From Prevotella sp. (GTDB taxonomy: Bacteria; Bacteroidota; Bacteroidia; Bacteroidales; Dysgonomonadaceae), in the NCBI GenBank assembly GCA_031285625.1, contig JAITVV010000056.1, forward strand, positions 119,125 to 183,124: a stretch of DNA of 64,000 nucleotides. Reading direction: 5' to 3'. Shown here piece by piece: positions 39,737-49,307 of this stretch (position 1 is its first letter; each line of letters starts with the position of its first letter). The translations under genes and the position numbers were made by a program. The notes below the pieces were generated by a model. The model searched no databases and was not told the origin of the DNA. It saw nothing but the letters and a program-made list of their open reading frames with translations.

Positions 39737-40195
39737 TTACATGAAGTTATGGTAATTCTCAAGTTCGAGTAGCAGGAGTTTAATATCCGTTCCGTATGCA
39801 TATCCACCCAGTTTTCCACCTTCATTTACTACACGGTGACATGGCACAATTATTGCAATATTATTCTTACCATTGGCAGCACCTACTGCACGGCAGCCTT
39901 TAGGCGAACCTATTGCAATGGCCTCATCTTTATAAGAAACTGTTTTTCCATAGGGGATCGTACTTAAATAATCCCAAACTTTTTGCTGAAAAGGTGTTCC
40001 TGATTGTTTTAGAGGTAAGTCGAAGTCTTTTCTTTTCCCATCAAAGTATTCTTCGAGCTGCTCGACAGCTTTGGCTAGTATTTTGTTTGTACTACTTTCT
40101 CCTATCTCTTGTGCAACGACTCTAACAGAAGAAATATAGCCATCAGTCTCTTCTATTTCGAGTACTCCGACGGGAGATTGTAAAAAAGCCTTCAT
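39737..40195 (-). CDS. ogt: Methylated-DNA--protein-cysteine methyltransferase
   Basis: A 152-residue DNA repair protein (start MKAFLQSPVGVLEIEE). The active-site IVPCHRVV has the acceptor Cys, and the DNA-binding helix includes GCRAVGAANGKN. It removes alkyl groups from O6-alkylguanine in a one-time reaction. The longer start at 40225 would extend by 10 residues into the upstream gene. Even the shorter start overlaps the end of the glsB-like gene by 53 bases. It lies between glsB and maf on one transcript. Confidence 0.92.
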   Translation of the reverse strand: MKAFLQSPVGVLEIEETDGYISSVRVVAQEIGESSTNKILAKAVEQLEEYFDGKRKDFDLPLKQSGTPFQQKVWDYLSTIPYGKTVSYKDEAIAIGSPKGCRAVGAANGKNNIAIIVPCHRVVNEGGKLGGYAYGTDIKLLLLELENYHNFM

Positions 40196-41213
40196 TTTTT
40201 TTCTTTGATTTGGGTTTATTTTCATATTTAGACCAACTCCAGTTTATCATCTGTCGAAGTCTTTTGAGAAATCGTTTAGAAGGTTTATCCCTGAGATAAG
40301 ATTCGATATGCCTTTTTTTCTTCTCCTCCAATATTTCATCCACATTGATAAGAATTCCTGTCTCTTCCACATTACCGAATGTATCATTTATTGCGGTTCC
40401 AAATACTTTCATTTGTGGAGACAAACTCATATATGCATTTACCAGAGGGGGAATATTTAAATCTAATTTACGGACAGAAGTATTTAATATCTTGTAGTCT
40501 GCTTTAAAAGTTTCTCCATCAAAAAGCTTTTTTAGTTTTTTTCTGTCCGTTTCGATATTCAGAGCCTGCTTTGGCCAGATCAATGTATCCGGATCAGGAA
40601 AATACTTATTTAGAAAAAACAGTATCATATCCCTGGCTTTGGTATTGTAGGTATCATACATAGTAACCTTACCAAAAAAATATTTCATAGACGGATCTGC
40701 AACTGACAATGCTCCTAATCCATCCCAAAGATTATCTAAGGCAAAGATACCTTTAGATCCTGCCAGCGTAGACTGATATTCGAGAGTAACGAATGAGCGT
40801 CCTAATTCAAATGTATATGGAAGGTATTCCTTAATAAATTTTTTAGAAAAGTGGAAAAGATGGGACGTTGCCAAAACCGGTTCGCCATTTTTATCAAAAC
40901 AGATATCGGGCCCGCAAATGAAACGATATCCTCCGATTATCTCTTCAGCCTCAGGGTTCCATACAATTAGCTGTTTGTATGGGTTATCCATTATATCATA
41001 TTCATCTATATCTATTGCTTTGCCTGTACCCCCTCCATAATATCGGAAAGCAATCTCACGCAAACGTCCGATTTCCAGCATCACATTCGGAGAATTATGA
41101 TGGGTGATTATATAGATCTCATTGTTAGCCTTATTAGTATGCCTCAGAAATTTATCTTTGGTCAATTCGGCTTTCAATAAAGTCTTATTAACAGGTGCGA
41201 TGATTGTTTCCAT
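40143..41213 (-). CDS. glsB: GNAT/hemolysin-like N-acyltransferase, probable GlsB
   Basis: A 356-residue cytoplasmic N-acyltransferase with the GNAT-type lipid acyltransferase pattern: YYGGGTGKAIDIDEYD near residues 58-73, IGGYRFICG near 92-100, and the ELGRSFV motif near 137-143. It resembles Bacteroides GlsB, which N-acylates glycine with a 3-hydroxy fatty acid, the first step of glycine lipid synthesis; OlsB of ornithine lipids is the parallel enzyme. The partner O-acyltransferase gene lies 6 bases upstream. The last 50 or so residues are basic and overlap the ogt gene in another frame. The assignment rests on family resemblance and gene pairing. Confidence 0.78.
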   Translation of the reverse strand: METIIAPVNKTLLKAELTKDKFLRHTNKANNEIYIITHHNSPNVMLEIGRLREIAFRYYGGGTGKAIDIDEYDIMDNPYKQLIVWNPEAEEIIGGYRFICGPDICFDKNGEPVLATSHLFHFSKKFIKEYLPYTFELGRSFVTLEYQSTLAGSKGIFALDNLWDGLGALSVADPSMKYFFGKVTMYDTYNTKARDMILFFLNKYFPDPDTLIWPKQALNIETDRKKLKKLFDGETFKADYKILNTSVRKLDLNIPPLVNAYMSLSPQMKVFGTAINDTFGNVEETGILINVDEILEEKKKRHIESYLRDKPSKRFLKRLRQMINWSWSKYENKPKSKKKNEGFFTISRRSTRNRRD

Positions 41214-41219
41214 CTATTA

Positions 41220-42047
41220 TTATTTTGTTTTCGCCAGATTGTATGATTTTTCTTTAACATATTCAGCCCATTCTGAAATGCTCCTCGAATTATCGAAATG
41301 CGAATAAGGAATAGGTTCTCCAAATATTACAGAAAAACGTTTATTTTTATTTTTAAACATCTCATCAGGCAAAAGGATCAATTCAATATTGAATTTTATG
41401 CCCAGACGTTTTCTTATATTTGCAAATCTATAAAAGAAATTTGAATTTTTCCCTTCAAAGTGTATAGGAACGATATCTCTTTTAGATTCTATAGCTTTTA
41501 ATATGAAATTCTTTTGCCAGTCCAAATCATATATTTTTCCATTCACCCGACGTGAACATAACCCTGCCGGAAAGGTAATAATCTGATTGTCCGAATTATA
41601 TGCTTCATTTAACGTAGTAGTTGCCTGCTTCGATTGACGTCCGTATTTATTAACCGGCAGAAATATGGGTTGCAGATTTTTTATAAAATAGAGCACATCA
41701 TTTACTACATACTTAATCTTTTTATTAAACTGCTTACCAATTACAGCAGACAAACAAATACCATCAAGCCCGCCTAAGGGATGATTGGATGCAAAGATAT
41801 ATCTTCCGCTCCCTTGTATATTTTCTGCACCGGATAAATCTAAAGTAAGATTGAAATACCCCACAACAGCTTCCATAAAGTCTACCCCCTGTTTATCCGC
41901 ATAAATAGTGAGTATCTCATTTAATTCATTCAAGTGAATCTTACGTTTCAGGTAATTTATAACAAAGCGAGGAGTCTTATTATAAATTTGAGGGGCTTTC
42001 TCTTTTAATACCTTATCTAAGTCCAGTATCTGAGGTTCTTGGTTCAT
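41220..42047 (-). CDS. glsA: PlsC-like O-acyltransferase, probable GlsA
   Basis: A 275-residue acyltransferase. The catalytic block is ASNHPLGGLDG near residues 94-104, where His and Asp are separated by five residues rather than the canonical four. The second block is TFPAGLCSR near 160-168. It should O-acylate the N-acyl-glycine made by GlsB to give a diacylated glycine lipid at the inner membrane face. A longer start at 42077 overlaps the -7 promoter box at 42075-42082, so the ATG at 42047 is chosen. It is first of the glsA-glsB-ogt-maf run. Confidence 0.78.
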   Translation of the reverse strand: MNQEPQILDLDKVLKEKAPQIYNKTPRFVINYLKRKIHLNELNEILTIYADKQGVDFMEAVVGYFNLTLDLSGAENIQGSGRYIFASNHPLGGLDGICLSAVIGKQFNKKIKYVVNDVLYFIKNLQPIFLPVNKYGRQSKQATTTLNEAYNSDNQIITFPAGLCSRRVNGKIYDLDWQKNFILKAIESKRDIVPIHFEGKNSNFFYRFANIRKRLGIKFNIELILLPDEMFKNKNKRFSVIFGEPIPYSHFDNSRSISEWAEYVKEKSYNLAKTK

Positions 42048-42074
42048 TCTCGAATTATCATATCCTTTCGAATG

Positions 42075-42082
42075 CAAAAATA
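42075..42082 (-). promoter_or_regulatory. Candidate -7 box for glsA-glsB-ogt-maf
   Basis: The minus-strand TATTTTTG matches TAnnTTTG. The predicted transcript starts near 42068, about 20 bases before the glsA ATG. Confidence 0.5.
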
Positions 42083-42206
42083 TTAATTAAAATCCATAAT
42101 CAGGCTATTCTAATGTAATAACATGAGATACAACAGGAAAATATTATGTTATTATGACATTATATTTAAAAAAATCTAAATAATAACTTCAATAGATTTA
42201 ATCTAT

Positions 42207-42214
42207 TATTTTTG
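42207..42214 (+). promoter_or_regulatory. Candidate -7 box for the thioredoxin gene
   Basis: TATTTTTG matches TAnnTTTG. It lies 26 bases before the ATG. No -33 box is clear. Confidence 0.5.
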
Positions 42215-42240
42215 TCATCAGATAATAATTATAAACCAAA

Positions 42241-42657
42241 ATGAAGAATAAACTATTTATACCACTTATGCTCGTCTTACTATTTTCGTATAGTATGAAT
42301 GTATCAGCTACAACAACAGATGAGCCTAAAAATGATAAATCACCTATAATAACTCTTACATCATCGAACTATGATAAAGAAATAAACGGAGGTTTGGTTT
42401 TTGTAGATTTCTGGGCACCATGGTGCGGCCCTTGTCGCCGGATGGCTCCTATACTGGATGAAATAGCAAAGGAATATAAAGATAAGGTAAAGATAGGGAA
42501 GATGAACGTGGATAATTACAAGAAATTCGCATTAGATAAAGGCATACAAGCATTACCCACTATTGTTGTATATAAAGATGGTAAGGAAATTACCAGAATA
42601 AAAGGATTAGCATCCAAAAATGAATTAGTTGAGGTTATTACCGAGAACACAAAATAA
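42241..42657 (+). CDS. Exported thioredoxin
   Basis: A 138-residue thioredoxin with a signal peptide at about residues 1-22 and the active site WCGPC in FVDFWAPWCGPCRR near residue 60. The conserved cis-Pro occurs in ALPTIVVYKDG. The signal places it in the periplasm, where it likely reduces or exchanges disulfides in exported proteins, rather than serving as the cytoplasmic TrxA. It converges with the next gene and is separated from it by 19 bases. Confidence 0.9.
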   Translation: MKNKLFIPLMLVLLFSYSMNVSATTTDEPKNDKSPIITLTSSNYDKEINGGLVFVDFWAPWCGPCRRMAPILDEIAKEYKDKVKIGKMNVDNYKKFALDKGIQALPTIVVYKDGKEITRIKGLASKNELVEVITENTK

Positions 42658-42676
42658 GTTGAATAATTCATCTTAT

Positions 42677-44014
42677 TTAGTACATCTGTAACGACTCCCA
42701 TATAAAAAGCTCTATTGCTTTCCGGGTACTCTCTGGCAAGTCTTGGTAACTAATGCTGCGGTATGTATTGTTTGCCAGACGTATAAGAAGATTGTCTAAA
42801 TCGGGTTTTTGCATTGATGTCGGTTTTGCTTTAGCAGGTATATTATTATCTATAAGTTCTGAGTATAATTTGTAAGAACGGGAATTCCAAACGCATCTAA
42901 AGTGGAAATTAGTGTTACCTTTCTTTTTAAAGTCATGTACTTTTACCATTGGCATCCCATAGTTCTGTACATTAAACTCTTTATACTTTTCGCTAGTAGT
43001 ATTAAGATCTACTTCAAAATATCCACTCACAGCTCCTCTATCTTTGGCGATAGGATAGTGACAGATATCCAAATATAGAGCGCAAATCTGTAGCAATGAG
43101 TTGTCAGGAACTGGTTGGTCTAGCTCAGGGTACGCTAAGTCTACCATCTTCTGTATGGTATTCGGAGAAAATCCTGTACCACCCATATAAGTCCCCTTCA
43201 AGTTGTATTCATAACTGTATCTGGCTCTTGCCCACGAAATTTCACGATAGTTGTCCTGGCTGTGTTTTTTGAGCTTGCTTTCCAGCTTGGCATCTCTTTT
43301 GGCATCGTTGGCATAGATGTAACCATCTACATAGATATAGTATAGGGGATCAATTCCTTTTATTGTGTGTATTCTTGAGCCTGCACTATGTCTCGACTGT
43401 CCCTCTTGCCACAGGTAATCTTTTGGATAGGCAGTATCTCCTTTCAAGTACTCAGTAGTTTCTCCGATTTTTTCTCCAAACCATTCCTGTCCTATGCCCT
43501 GATCCGAATCTTTGAACTCTGTACGTGTATAAATATTTCCTCTAAACACCGTTTTGAAAGGCCAGGGATTGTCTGCTATAAATTTTCGTAATCGTTCTGC
43601 TTCCTTTTTTTCTTTTTCTTGCCTTTCCTGGTAATCTTGCACATACGATAGTATTATTTCCTCTTCCTCTTCCGTATTTTTATTAGATGAATATACCTGA
43701 TAGATTTCTTGCATTGGCAAAACAAAATATTTATCTACACCAATGTCTTTTATTTTGAATGCACCCAGTATTGTTGTGCCTTCATGTAATACATCTATTC
43801 GATAATCTTTTTCTATATAAACAGAGTCAAAATAGTATCCTTTAGCGAAATATTGGACGCCCTTAAACTCATAATGAGGTAATCTTATTTCAGGCATAGG
43901 ATTTGGCCTGTCTTTGAGAATATCTACTGGCGATTTTATTGGTTGGTCTTTTTGTGCATTTGCCATGTTGCAGAATATTAACATTAGTAAAAGAAAAGCG
44001 TGTAGTGTTTTCAT
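42677..44014 (-). CDS. Large exported protein of unknown function
   Basis: A 445-residue protein with a Sec signal peptide (residues 1-20, ANAQ cleavage). There is a charged coiled-coil segment, EEEEEIILSYVQDYQERQEKEKKEAERLRKF, at about 115-145. I do not recognise a domain. The middle part is rich in Tyr and Gly (YNLKGTYMGGTGFSP near 274-288). A C-terminal motif, RLANNTYRSISYQDLP, is typical of nothing I can name. It is a single gene. Confidence 0.65.
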   Translation of the reverse strand: MKTLHAFLLLMLIFCNMANAQKDQPIKSPVDILKDRPNPMPEIRLPHYEFKGVQYFAKGYYFDSVYIEKDYRIDVLHEGTTILGAFKIKDIGVDKYFVLPMQEIYQVYSSNKNTEEEEEIILSYVQDYQERQEKEKKEAERLRKFIADNPWPFKTVFRGNIYTRTEFKDSDQGIGQEWFGEKIGETTEYLKGDTAYPKDYLWQEGQSRHSAGSRIHTIKGIDPLYYIYVDGYIYANDAKRDAKLESKLKKHSQDNYREISWARARYSYEYNLKGTYMGGTGFSPNTIQKMVDLAYPELDQPVPDNSLLQICALYLDICHYPIAKDRGAVSGYFEVDLNTTSEKYKEFNVQNYGMPMVKVHDFKKKGNTNFHFRCVWNSRSYKLYSELIDNNIPAKAKPTSMQKPDLDNLLIRLANNTYRSISYQDLPESTRKAIELFIWESLQMY

Positions 44015-44088
44015 TATATGATCTTTGCCAGTTCAGTTAAAGTTTAATAATATAAATATAATTATTTTTTCATTTCGCAATATAATAG

Positions 44089-44124
44089 AAAAAGGGCTTC
44101 GTGAATATCACGAAGCCCCTTTTA
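44089..44124. terminator. Intrinsic terminator after the TPR gene
   Basis: An 11-base perfect stem, GGGCTTCGTGA / TCACGAAGCCC, with a 3-base loop. T-runs follow on both strands. Confidence 0.9.
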
Positions 44125-44139
44125 TTTATCTAAATCCGA

Positions 44140-44847
44140 TTATTTCTGGCCTTTCATTATCATTGCTTCATCAATATACTTGTCTGCTTCCATAGCTGCA
44201 GGAGAATTCATGTATTGATCTTTAATGATTGTAAATATTTCTATTACTTTATCATAATTGCCCTGACTTCTATATATCAGGCCTGCTTTTTTGTATAAGA
44301 TAGGACTTTGAGAAACATTATCCACTCCTTTAGCCCCTTTGATATAATAAGAAACAGCTTCATCTGATTTACCCAGGTTATCCAGGCAGTCTCCAATCGA
44401 ACCATTCACCAACTGAGAAATAATTTTATCATCCCCACTGTAACCTTTCAGGTATTCAAGTCCTTTTTCATAGTTACCCATATTAGCGTAACAAATACCT
44501 GCATATAGCTTAGCGAGTTTACCTGGTTTGGTCGATCCATATTCATCAGCAATAGATTCAAATCCAAGATATCCGTTTTTATCACCGTATACCGCTAATG
44601 AATCCTGGCCTGCTCTGAAATATTGTTCACCTTTAAACATAGCAACTTGTGCCTCTGTTGTTTTAGGACCTACAATAAAATGATTATATGCCAGAAAAGC
44701 GCATACAACAACAACCACTACGCCAATACCGATCAGTAATTGTTTCTGATATTTCTCTATAAAGCGCTCTGATTCAACAACTGCAGAACCAATACGTTCC
44801 CAGTCTTGTTCTTCACGCAATTCAGCTTGTTTCTTTTTAGAAGACAT
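44140..44847 (-). CDS. Membrane-anchored TPR protein, YfgM/BamD-like architecture
   Basis: A 235-residue protein with an N-terminal cytoplasmic charged stretch (KKKQAELREEQDWERI), one transmembrane helix at about residues 38-60, and a C-terminal set of TPR repeats (for example KLAKLYAGICYANMGNYEKGLEYL near 117-140). The architecture matches YfgM-like TPR_21 proteins involved with periplasmic chaperone traffic at the Sec translocon; that role is inferred. It is a single gene with its own terminator. Confidence 0.75.
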   Translation of the reverse strand: MSSKKKQAELREEQDWERIGSAVVESERFIEKYQKQLLIGIGVVVVVVCAFLAYNHFIVGPKTTEAQVAMFKGEQYFRAGQDSLAVYGDKNGYLGFESIADEYGSTKPGKLAKLYAGICYANMGNYEKGLEYLKGYSGDDKIISQLVNGSIGDCLDNLGKSDEAVSYYIKGAKGVDNVSQSPILYKKAGLIYRSQGNYDKVIEIFTIIKDQYMNSPAAMEADKYIDEAMIMKGQK

Positions 44848-44948
44848 CTTTTAATTATTATAATATTATATACTTTCGTTTATTCTGAAATTCGCAGCGA
44901 CAAAAATAGGTGTTTTCTCCTTATAAATAAAATCTTAGCTACTTTTTT

Positions 44949-46226
44949 TTATTCGGTATAAAATTTAATAAGTTGTTCAAGCGCACTTTGACATGCAGGA
45001 CAAAAATCCCTACAGGTATTTGTCTTCATCCTGCAATCAATTGCAGGACGATAAATTCCTTTAGAAGAATAACCTGCACCTTCGAATACACCTAGCGGAT
45101 ATTTTTCTGCCAAATTAATATCTGTGGGAACAGGAGTACCTTCCAGTAAAATACTACTCCACTTAGACTTGAAATCGACCAAAGTAGTTATATTCGGTTC
45201 CCATGGCTCTATATCAAAAGGATATGTATCACTAAACGTGTCGTTTTCATAAAAATATTCATCAGCCAGCCCTCCAAAACTATGTCCGAATTCGTGAACA
45301 ACAACAGGATTAAAGTCAGGATGCCCTGTGGTGGTTAATGTATAAGAATTGAAGATGCCCCCTCCCCCATACACATCGGTGTTTGCCAATATAATAATGT
45401 GTCCATAAGGTATACCAGCTATAGCATCATGAATATCTTTTACATTTGTTGTGGTCAGATATCTGTCCGAATAGAATGTATCAAAGTGCGAATGAAAAGC
45501 TGTTTCATTCCATTTACTTTCCCGGGGCACGCTTACCCCCGAATCTTCGGATATCGTTTCTACAGCTATAAAATTAAATTTATCCTGCATCTTATTAAAT
45601 GGAGTATGCGCCAATATCTGTCCACATGCTCTTTTTGCATGTTCTCTGAATTTATCCATCTCTGAGGCAGTATATCCTTCTGCTAAAATAACTACATTAA
45701 TGCATTTATCTACAGGATTCCCCTGATGAATAACTGTATATGCTGGTATATTCTTCAGTCCTTTTTTCTTTATAAGAATATCGTTAGGGTCTACAACATG
45801 TTTCAATGCTATTCTATACAAACCATCTTTCTCACGCAGACTCACTTCTACTTCAACTTTGTTTTTAGGATAAGGTAGCAAAAATGTGTTTTCAAAGCTT
45901 CTTCTTACTGCAGTTGCTTCAGGTATACTCTGCCACTCCTGAAAGAGAGAGCTGAACGAATCTCGATAAATGCACTTACCCGAACTTATATCCGTCACTT
46001 TTACCTGACCATTACCCATTCGTCCCAATTCAGACAAACGATGCCTCCTTCCTGCCCATTTAGGCAATTGATTCAACTGTTCTAAAGATACAGTTTGAGA
46101 TACAGCATCTCCGGTAAATATATAATCTACGCGTAATGTTTTATCAATAAAATAGGTATTGAAATCCTGCGAATGGACGCCTATTGTTAATAAAAATAAG
46201 GAAATCGTTAATAGGAAATATTTCAT
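44949..46226 (-). CDS. M64-family (IgA peptidase type) metalloprotease
   Basis: A 425-residue secreted protein with a signal peptide at residues 1-19. An M64 N-terminal beta domain precedes the catalytic domain. The zinc motif HEFGHSFGGLADEY near residues 313-326 follows the M64 HExGH-x6-DE pattern. The C-terminus has Cys residues (CRDFCPACQ) typical of the family. The M64 prototype cleaves IgA, but many Bacteroidetes members have unknown substrates. It is divergent from the LptD-like gene. Confidence 0.9.
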   Translation of the reverse strand: MKYFLLTISLFLLTIGVHSQDFNTYFIDKTLRVDYIFTGDAVSQTVSLEQLNQLPKWAGRRHRLSELGRMGNGQVKVTDISSGKCIYRDSFSSLFQEWQSIPEATAVRRSFENTFLLPYPKNKVEVEVSLREKDGLYRIALKHVVDPNDILIKKKGLKNIPAYTVIHQGNPVDKCINVVILAEGYTASEMDKFREHAKRACGQILAHTPFNKMQDKFNFIAVETISEDSGVSVPRESKWNETAFHSHFDTFYSDRYLTTTNVKDIHDAIAGIPYGHIIILANTDVYGGGGIFNSYTLTTTGHPDFNPVVVHEFGHSFGGLADEYFYENDTFSDTYPFDIEPWEPNITTLVDFKSKWSSILLEGTPVPTDINLAEKYPLGVFEGAGYSSKGIYRPAIDCRMKTNTCRDFCPACQSALEQLIKFYTE

Positions 46227-46249
46227 AGAAAGATTCGTTTAAACTATAA

Positions 46250-46257
46250 CAAAGATA
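46250..46257 (-). promoter_or_regulatory. Candidate -7 box for the M64 peptidase gene
   Basis: The minus-strand TATCTTTG matches TAnnTTTG, 23 bases upstream of the ATG. No clear -33 box is seen. Confidence 0.45.
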
Positions 46258-46375
46258 TAAAATTAATAACAGAATGAGGATTTTAGCTATATCAACTTAT
46301 TCTATTTCTTAATGGATAGTGTGAAAATTTAAACTTTTTTTGATTTTTCATATTATGCATTCTTGTATAATTGAT

Positions 46376-46383
46376 TAGCTTTG
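46376..46383 (+). promoter_or_regulatory. Candidate -7 box for the LptD-like gene
   Basis: TAGCTTTG matches TAnnTTTG, 33 bases upstream of the ATG at 46417. No -33 at the usual distance. Confidence 0.45.
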
Positions 46384-46416
46384 CATCCGAATACACTATA
46401 AGTTCGAGGTCTCTAG

Positions 46417-49209
46417 ATGAGGAAGTTTCAGTTTGTGATGTATACTCTTTTGTTTGTCTTGTTTTCTGTACCTTTCTGGGGTGCACAAATCAGCCGTACA
46501 GAATATCGAACAATGCATTCACAGCAAGTATTAGATTCTCTCCCTCCAGATTCCTCCAGACTCGCAAAACGCATTCGTCCCAGCAGGGACTCGGTTCGAA
46601 GCATGCAGAATGATTCAATACGAATGCGCGGTGATTCTTTACCTTCCGATACTACAAAGAAAAAGAAAGCTGTACTGGATGCTATTGTAGACTATACAGC
46701 AAATGACTCTATCGTTCTTACTTCCGGAAACTGGGGATACCTCTATGGAGAAAGTGAAGTGAAATATACAGACATATCCCTTAAAGGTGAAAAGATATGG
46801 ATGAATATGGATAGCAGCCTTGTATATGCTACATATGGTCTTGATTCTATTGGTAAAGAGTTTGGCTATCCCGTTTTCACCGACAAAGGAACGGATTATG
46901 AGTCTAAAACGATGAAATATAACTTTAAGACAAAAAAAGGTTATATCACCAACGTAATTACAACACAAGGAGAAGGCTATATTGTAGCCAATCAGGCGAA
47001 AAAGAACGAGGATAACTCTTTCTTTATGCGCGATGGCAAATACACAACTTGTGATGATCATGAACATCCCCATTTTTATCTGGCATTGACCAAGGCTAAA
47101 GTCAAACCCAAAAAGAATGTGGTAACAGGGCCGGCCTATCTTGTAATAGAGGACCTGCCTCTGCCTATAGGATTGCCTTTCGGATTTTTTCCTTTCTCTG
47201 ATAAGTATTCATCAGGGGTTATAATGCCTTCTTATGGAGACGAGCTGGAAAGAGGTTTTAACCTTCGCGATGGTGGATATTATTTTGCGATTAGCGATAA
47301 TATCGATTTAGCTCTCACAGGTGAAATCTATACAAAAGGATCATGGGGAGTGAATGCCCGTTCTACCTATCGTAAACGTTATAAGTATTCAGGCTCATTC
47401 GATGCCGGTTATCTGGTAACTAAAACAGGAGAAAAAGGTATCGATTACAGTCTGGCTAAGGATATGAGAATAAACTGGACACACTCACAAGACCCTAAAG
47501 CAAATATGTTTCGTACATTGTCTGCAAATGTTCAGTTTTCAACAAGTACCTATGACCGTAATAATCTGAACAGTCATTTTACACCGATGGGTACTCAAAA
47601 CACAAAAAGTTCGAGTGTAAACCTCACTCAGAAGATACCAAACTCACCCTGGAGTATATCGGCTAACATGAGTGTTGCCCAACGTACTCAGGATTCAAGT
47701 ATATCCCTCACACTGCCGAATATTACTGTCACAATGAGCCGTATTGCCCCATTTAAAAGAAAAGAAGCAGTAGGTTCGGAGCGTTGGTATGAAAAAATAC
47801 AGTTGAGTTATACAGGAGATTTCAGGAACAGTATAGATACAAAAGAAAACCTTTTGTTTAAATCAAACTTGCAGAAAGACTGGAAAAATGCGATGAAACA
47901 TACAATTCCAATTTCTGCAACATTCAGTGCTTTTAACTATCTGAATATAACACCTTCAATCAATTATACAGAACGGTGGTATACAAGTAAAATAGAAGAG
48001 AGATGGAATAGTATGACCCGCAGACATGAAGTGGTGGATACAACCTACTCTTTCAACCGTGTATATGACTTTAATATCGCCCTCGGGTTCCAGACAAAGC
48101 TATACGGGATGTTCACCCCGGTTTTTTCAAAAACAACTCAAATCCGGCATGTTTTTACCCCTAGTATAAGTTTAAGTTATGCTCCCGATTTTAGCAATTC
48201 GGGCTTTGGATTTTATGAAAGCTACTATTACTACGATGCTGAGGGAAAATGGGTAGAGCATAAATATTCACCGTTCAAGCAAGGTATGTTCGGTACTGCT
48301 CCCCAAGGCGCCCAAGGGATGATCAATTTCAGTTTCGACAACAATGTGGAAATGAAAATGAGAACATCCAACGACTCTATTAAGAAAATAAGCCTGATAG
48401 ACCAACTGGGCATTAATTTCAGTCACAACATGATGGCTAAGGAGTTTAAATGGAGTGATATCAATGCAAACCTTCGCCTTAAATTCAGCAAATCGTTTGT
48501 GGTTAATCTGAATGCCGCTTTCGATCCATATTTGTATAAAGCTGTCAAAAACAGCGATGGAGATATAACAAGTCTGGAAAGGGTTGATGAACTGCGTATT
48601 ATGAATGGGAAAGGCTTTGGACGGTTAAAGAGCACGGGATATTCCATATCTCCATCCATTAATCAGGATACTTTCAAAAAACTGTTTGGAAGGGATATCA
48701 AAAAAGATGACAACAAAGATGAGACAACAGGTGAAGAGTCTACTGAAACAGCAGAGGGGGGTGAGCGTAAAAGCCTTCTGGAAGGAAAGAAAGACGACAA
48801 TCAATATGATGAAGACGGATATATAAAAAATGATATAAAATGGAATCTGGGAATCAGTTTTTCCATGAACTATAATACGAATAAACTGCCAAAAAAATCA
48901 GATAGAGACGGTTATGCCGAATACAGAGGAAGTTTAACGAAGTCTCTAAGTCTGAACGGAAATATCCAACCTACCCGTAACTGGAGTTTCAACTTTAATG
49001 CCAGTTATGATTTTGATGCCGGAAAAATAGCTTATATGAGTTGTAATCTTACTCGTAATCTACACTGCTGGTCTATTTCTGCCAGCTTCAATCCGGTAGG
49101 GCAATATAAAACATATTATGTATCTTTACGTGCAAGTTCTTCACTATTACAAGATTTGAAATACGAGCAACGGGGACGTTCTTCCAGTTACGATCCTAAC
49201 TGGGATTAA
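46417..49209 (+). CDS. LptD/OstA-like outer membrane assembly protein
   Basis: A 930-residue outer membrane protein with a signal peptide (about residues 1-24). A beta-jellyroll OstA-like domain follows at about 90-235 (VLTSGNWGYLYGESEVKY onward), then a long barrel of many alternating Tyr/Trp strands. The domain order suits LptD, which inserts lipopolysaccharide into the outer leaflet. The Bacteroidetes form differs from the proteobacterial one, with a Lys/Glu-rich insertion at about 765-805. It ends in WD, and a terminal aromatic is not present in the usual way. Name by fold, not proven. Confidence 0.8.
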   Translation: MRKFQFVMYTLLFVLFSVPFWGAQISRTEYRTMHSQQVLDSLPPDSSRLAKRIRPSRDSVRSMQNDSIRMRGDSLPSDTTKKKKAVLDAIVDYTANDSIVLTSGNWGYLYGESEVKYTDISLKGEKIWMNMDSSLVYATYGLDSIGKEFGYPVFTDKGTDYESKTMKYNFKTKKGYITNVITTQGEGYIVANQAKKNEDNSFFMRDGKYTTCDDHEHPHFYLALTKAKVKPKKNVVTGPAYLVIEDLPLPIGLPFGFFPFSDKYSSGVIMPSYGDELERGFNLRDGGYYFAISDNIDLALTGEIYTKGSWGVNARSTYRKRYKYSGSFDAGYLVTKTGEKGIDYSLAKDMRINWTHSQDPKANMFRTLSANVQFSTSTYDRNNLNSHFTPMGTQNTKSSSVNLTQKIPNSPWSISANMSVAQRTQDSSISLTLPNITVTMSRIAPFKRKEAVGSERWYEKIQLSYTGDFRNSIDTKENLLFKSNLQKDWKNAMKHTIPISATFSAFNYLNITPSINYTERWYTSKIEERWNSMTRRHEVVDTTYSFNRVYDFNIALGFQTKLYGMFTPVFSKTTQIRHVFTPSISLSYAPDFSNSGFGFYESYYYYDAEGKWVEHKYSPFKQGMFGTAPQGAQGMINFSFDNNVEMKMRTSNDSIKKISLIDQLGINFSHNMMAKEFKWSDINANLRLKFSKSFVVNLNAAFDPYLYKAVKNSDGDITSLERVDELRIMNGKGFGRLKSTGYSISPSINQDTFKKLFGRDIKKDDNKDETTGEESTETAEGGERKSLLEGKKDDNQYDEDGYIKNDIKWNLGISFSMNYNTNKLPKKSDRDGYAEYRGSLTKSLSLNGNIQPTRNWSFNFNASYDFDAGKIAYMSCNLTRNLHCWSISASFNPVGQYKTYYVSLRASSSLLQDLKYEQRGRSSSYDPNWD

Positions 49210-49299
49210 TTATGAAGCAACCTCTTTATAGATATTTATCTATTATAGCAGATGTACTCGATTAGTAAAAAGTGACATGTAAAATTGACAGAGAGTTGT

Positions 49300-49307
49300 T
49301 ACTTTTG
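49300..49307 (+). promoter_or_regulatory. Candidate -7 box for the transglutaminase gene
   Basis: TACTTTTG matches TAnnTTTG, 134 bases before the ATG. It lies in a TGACA...TGTCA inverted context. Confidence 0.45.
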
